9,137 nucleotides of DNA. Origin: JBGTHB01 sp041746415 (lineage in GTDB: Bacteria; Pseudomonadota; Gammaproteobacteria; Coxiellales; Coxiellaceae). The stretch spans positions 1 to 9,137 of the forward strand of contig JBGTHB010000086.1 of NCBI GenBank assembly GCA_041746415.1, written 5' to 3'. The notes below the pieces were generated by a model, which was not told the origin of the DNA, did not search any database, and saw only the letters and a program-made list of their open reading frames with translations. Positions within the stretch are counted from its first letter, which is position 1. Every line of letters begins with the position of its first letter. The position numbers were made by a program, and so were the translations under genes. This document shows, in pieces, positions 6,933 to 9,137 of this stretch.

Positions 6933-9137
6933 AATTCAACAAGATTTAGCCACACGCACCACGGCATTAAACGTCACGCAATCTTTTATTGTCCAAGCAC
7001 CGGCTGGTTCGGGCAAAACGGAATTACTGATTCAGCGCTATCTTAAATTGCTGAGCGTATGTAAAAAAGCCCCCGAAGAAATTCTCGCCATCACATTTAC
7101 TCGCAAAGCCGCGAGTGAAATGAAACAGCGCATTTTATTCGCTTTGGAAGACGCCATGACAGCGCAACCAAGCGAACCCCATAAACTCATCACTTGGCAA
7201 TTAGCTAATGCTGCCATGCAACGTGACAAAGTGTTGAATTGGCAAGTGTTAAAAAATCCAAACCGGCTGCGCATCATGACCATAGATTCGTTGTCAGCAA
7301 TGCTGAATAGACGCATCCCACTCTTAACTGGTTTTGGAGCAGCAATTGATATTCAAACAAACTCACTGCCATTATACAAACAAGCCGTGACCCAGTTACT
7401 CAAAAATCGCAAAAATTATTCACCACCTGTTGCCAGCGCCATCCATGAATTGCTATTGCAGTTTAACAATAATGCAGAACAACTTAGTGGCTTATTAATT
7501 AATTTATTAGCAACACGCGAACAGTGGTTGCCACATATTATTGGTTTTTACCAAAATAAATCCGAACTGCAGCATTATCTTGAAACCAGTCTTAAAAATA
7601 TCAACGATGAACTAATGGAGCGCATACAACAAAGTGAGTTAATAACCTATTTAGCTGAGCTGACCAAGCTACTTTACTTTGCGCAAACCAACCTCGAGCA
7701 GACCGTGTTGGAAGAATTTGATGAATCTTCAATCGCGCACTGGTGCTTGCTGGCAGAGTTATTACTAACTAAAGAAAATACATTACGCAAGCCAAACGGC
7801 GTAAAGAAAACAACTGGCTTTCCAGTGCTAAAAAAAACGGACCCAAACTATATACTCTGCAAAGAAAAGAAAGAATTGTTTATTAATCTGCTCAACACCT
7901 TAGTTGAGAATGAAGAATTAATTACTTTATTAATCGATATCAAGCAATGCCCACTGCCCCACTACAACGACACCCAATGGAAAAAATTAGCGGCCTTGCT
8001 TGACGCATTACCCATGCTCACCGCGGAGCTGAACTTGGTTTTTCAACAACACGGTGTTATTGATTATACTGAGCAGACACTGGGTGCATTACGCGCACTT
8101 GGCAACAGTGAAAACCCAACTGATTTAGCACTGCATCTTGACTATCAAATTCACCATCTTTTAATTGATGAATTTCAAGACACTTCCGTTATCCAATTTC
8201 ATTTAATTGAAAAACTCGTGAGTGAATGGCAACCCCATGACGGTAAAACAGTATTTGTCGTGGGTGATCCAATGCAGTCCATATACCGCTTTCGACAAGC
8301 TGAAGTAGGTTTGTTTTTGCGTCTGCAAACTGAACCCTTGCAACAAATACAATTAACGCCGTTACGACTGCTGTGTAATTTTCGCAGTGAAGCACCACTA
8401 ACAACATGGGTTAATGACACGTTTGCACGCCTCATGCCGGCTGTGGATGAGATCAGTCTCGGCGCTGTTTCTTATAATTCAGCTACCGCAACGCAGCCCG
8501 CATCTGTAAATCAAAGCGTGTTTTACAATCTGCATGACAACGCCTGCCATACTCTCGAAGCAGCTCACATAATCCAATCTGTACGTCAGCTACGCCTGCA
8601 AAGCGAAACGGACTCCATTGCTATTTTAGTGCGCTCACGATCACAGCTGAATGCACTGATTCCGTTATTACACCAACAACAACTTGATTTTGAAGCCGTT
8701 GAAATTGATTTACTGGTGCACTTGCCGTGTATCAAGGATCTACTCTCATTATTACGCGCATTGCTGCACCTAGCTGATGATGTCGCCTGGTATTCCGTAT
8801 TGCGTGCACCATGGTGTGGGCTGACCTTAACCGATTTACATGTTATCGCCCAACATACCTGCAACAACCCGCTTTGGTATGTGTTAGCAAAACCACATGA
8901 ACTCAGCCTCAGCGCAGATGGCAAACAACGTTTACACCAATTTTGCAATGTGATGCACTGGGCTTTTGCTCAGCAATCGAATTTAACTATCGCAGCATGG
9001 TTGGAAACGACATGGTTACAATTAGGTGGTGCCACGCTGCTTACAGCAGTAAGCGAAATAAAAGCCGTAGAACGTTTTTTTGCACTCCTTAGAAATTCAC
9101 AAAACCACTTCACATTCAGCAGTTTCAATGATGAATT
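6925..9137 (+). CDS. UvrD/AddA-type superfamily 1 DNA helicase (N-terminal 737 residues, partial)
   Basis: The frame starts at the ATG at 6925, inside the last codons of the AddB-like gene (8-nt overlap), with GGA seven bases upstream, and is open to the right edge. An ATP-driven 3'-5' DNA translocase is expected. Visible motifs in order: Walker A APAGSGKT (25-32, K31), motif Ia ITFTRKAASEMKQRI (56-70), MTIDSL (118-123), Walker B LLIDEFQDTS (412-421, D415/E416), motif III VVGDPMQSIYRFR (445-457, with Q451), and motif IV LLCNFRS (482-488). All key residues seen are intact. Motifs V and VI lie beyond the window, as would any C-terminal nuclease domain, so I cannot say whether this is a full AddA (helicase plus nuclease) or a helicase only. 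The long stretch between motifs Ia and II matches the 1B insertion typical of AddA/RecB relatives. It should supply the ATPase that its AddB-like partner lacks. Confidence 0.94.
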   Translation, partial: MNKIQQDLATRTTALNVTQSFIVQAPAGSGKTELLIQRYLKLLSVCKKAPEEILAITFTRKAASEMKQRILFALEDAMTAQPSEPHKLITWQLANAAMQRDKVLNWQVLKNPNRLRIMTIDSLSAMLNRRIPLLTGFGAAIDIQTNSLPLYKQAVTQLLKNRKNYSPPVASAIHELLLQFNNNAEQLSGLLINLLATREQWLPHIIGFYQNKSELQHYLETSLKNINDELMERIQQSELITYLAELTKLLYFAQTNLEQTVLEEFDESSIAHWCLLAELLLTKENTLRKPNGVKKTTGFPVLKKTDPNYILCKEKKELFINLLNTLVENEELITLLIDIKQCPLPHYNDTQWKKLAALLDALPMLTAELNLVFQQHGVIDYTEQTLGALRALGNSENPTDLALHLDYQIHHLLIDEFQDTSVIQFHLIEKLVSEWQPHDGKTVFVVGDPMQSIYRFRQAEVGLFLRLQTEPLQQIQLTPLRLLCNFRSEAPLTTWVNDTFARLMPAVDEISLGAVSYNSATATQPASVNQSVFYNLHDNACHTLEAAHIIQSVRQLRLQSETDSIAILVRSRSQLNALIPLLHQQQLDFEAVEIDLLVHLPCIKDLLSLLRALLHLADDVAWYSVLRAPWCGLTLTDLHVIAQHTCNNPLWYVLAKPHELSLSADGKQRLHQFCNVMHWAFAQQSNLTIAAWLETTWLQLGGATLLTAVSEIKAVERFFALLRNSQNHFTFSSFNDE

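Noticed and set aside
5626..8948. Several minus-strand open frames of 60-120 codons inside the AddB-like and helicase genes
   Set aside because: They lie fully antisense to genes with intact conserved motifs, show low-complexity or unnatural composition, and match no family I recognise.

Overview
The window reads as chromosomal DNA of a gammaproteobacterium of moderate to low GC. The evidence is a large-type NAD-glutamate dehydrogenase of the Pseudomonas GdhB kind, a two-component pair closest in design to QseB/QseC and PmrA/PmrB, and an AddB-like/UvrD-like pair of a type common in gamma- and betaproteobacteria. The genus cannot be fixed from sequence reading alone. I see no transposase, phage gene, CRISPR array, tRNA or rRNA.

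Layout: (1) 1-1548, minus strand: the N-terminal third of the large NAD-dependent glutamate dehydrogenase, running off the left edge. (2) 1567-1839: a divergent regulatory gap with a perfect TATAAT for the dehydrogenase and several dyads. (3) 1840-2511 and 2597-4027, plus strand: an OmpR-family response regulator and its QseC-like sensor kinase. They are separated by 85 bp holding a strong terminator-like hairpin, and the kinase has a TTG start, so kinase output is probably set below regulator output. (4) 4028-4349: a 322-bp gap with no convincing gene. It holds an inverted pair of DnaA-box-like nonamers, a short direct repeat, and two dyads close to the next gene. (5) 4350-6932 and 6925-9137, plus strand: a translationally coupled pair with an 8-nt overlap. 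The first is an AddB-like protein with an intact PD-(D/E)XK nuclease, a four-cysteine Fe-S signature and no Walker A. The second is a UvrD/AddA-type superfamily 1 helicase that runs off the right edge.

Working together: the regulator and kinase should form one phosphorelay. The last two genes should form a helicase-nuclease complex that processes double-strand breaks, analogous to AddAB or RecBCD. The dehydrogenase is a separate metabolic unit (glutamate to 2-oxoglutarate plus ammonia). Its control by the neighbouring two-component system is possible from the divergent layout but not shown.

The points most worth a second look are the attenuator-like hairpin inside the two-component operon, the AddB-like/helicase pair with a non-ATPase AddB-like subunit, and the DnaA-box-like palindrome ahead of that pair. 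I found no clearly unprecedented system.
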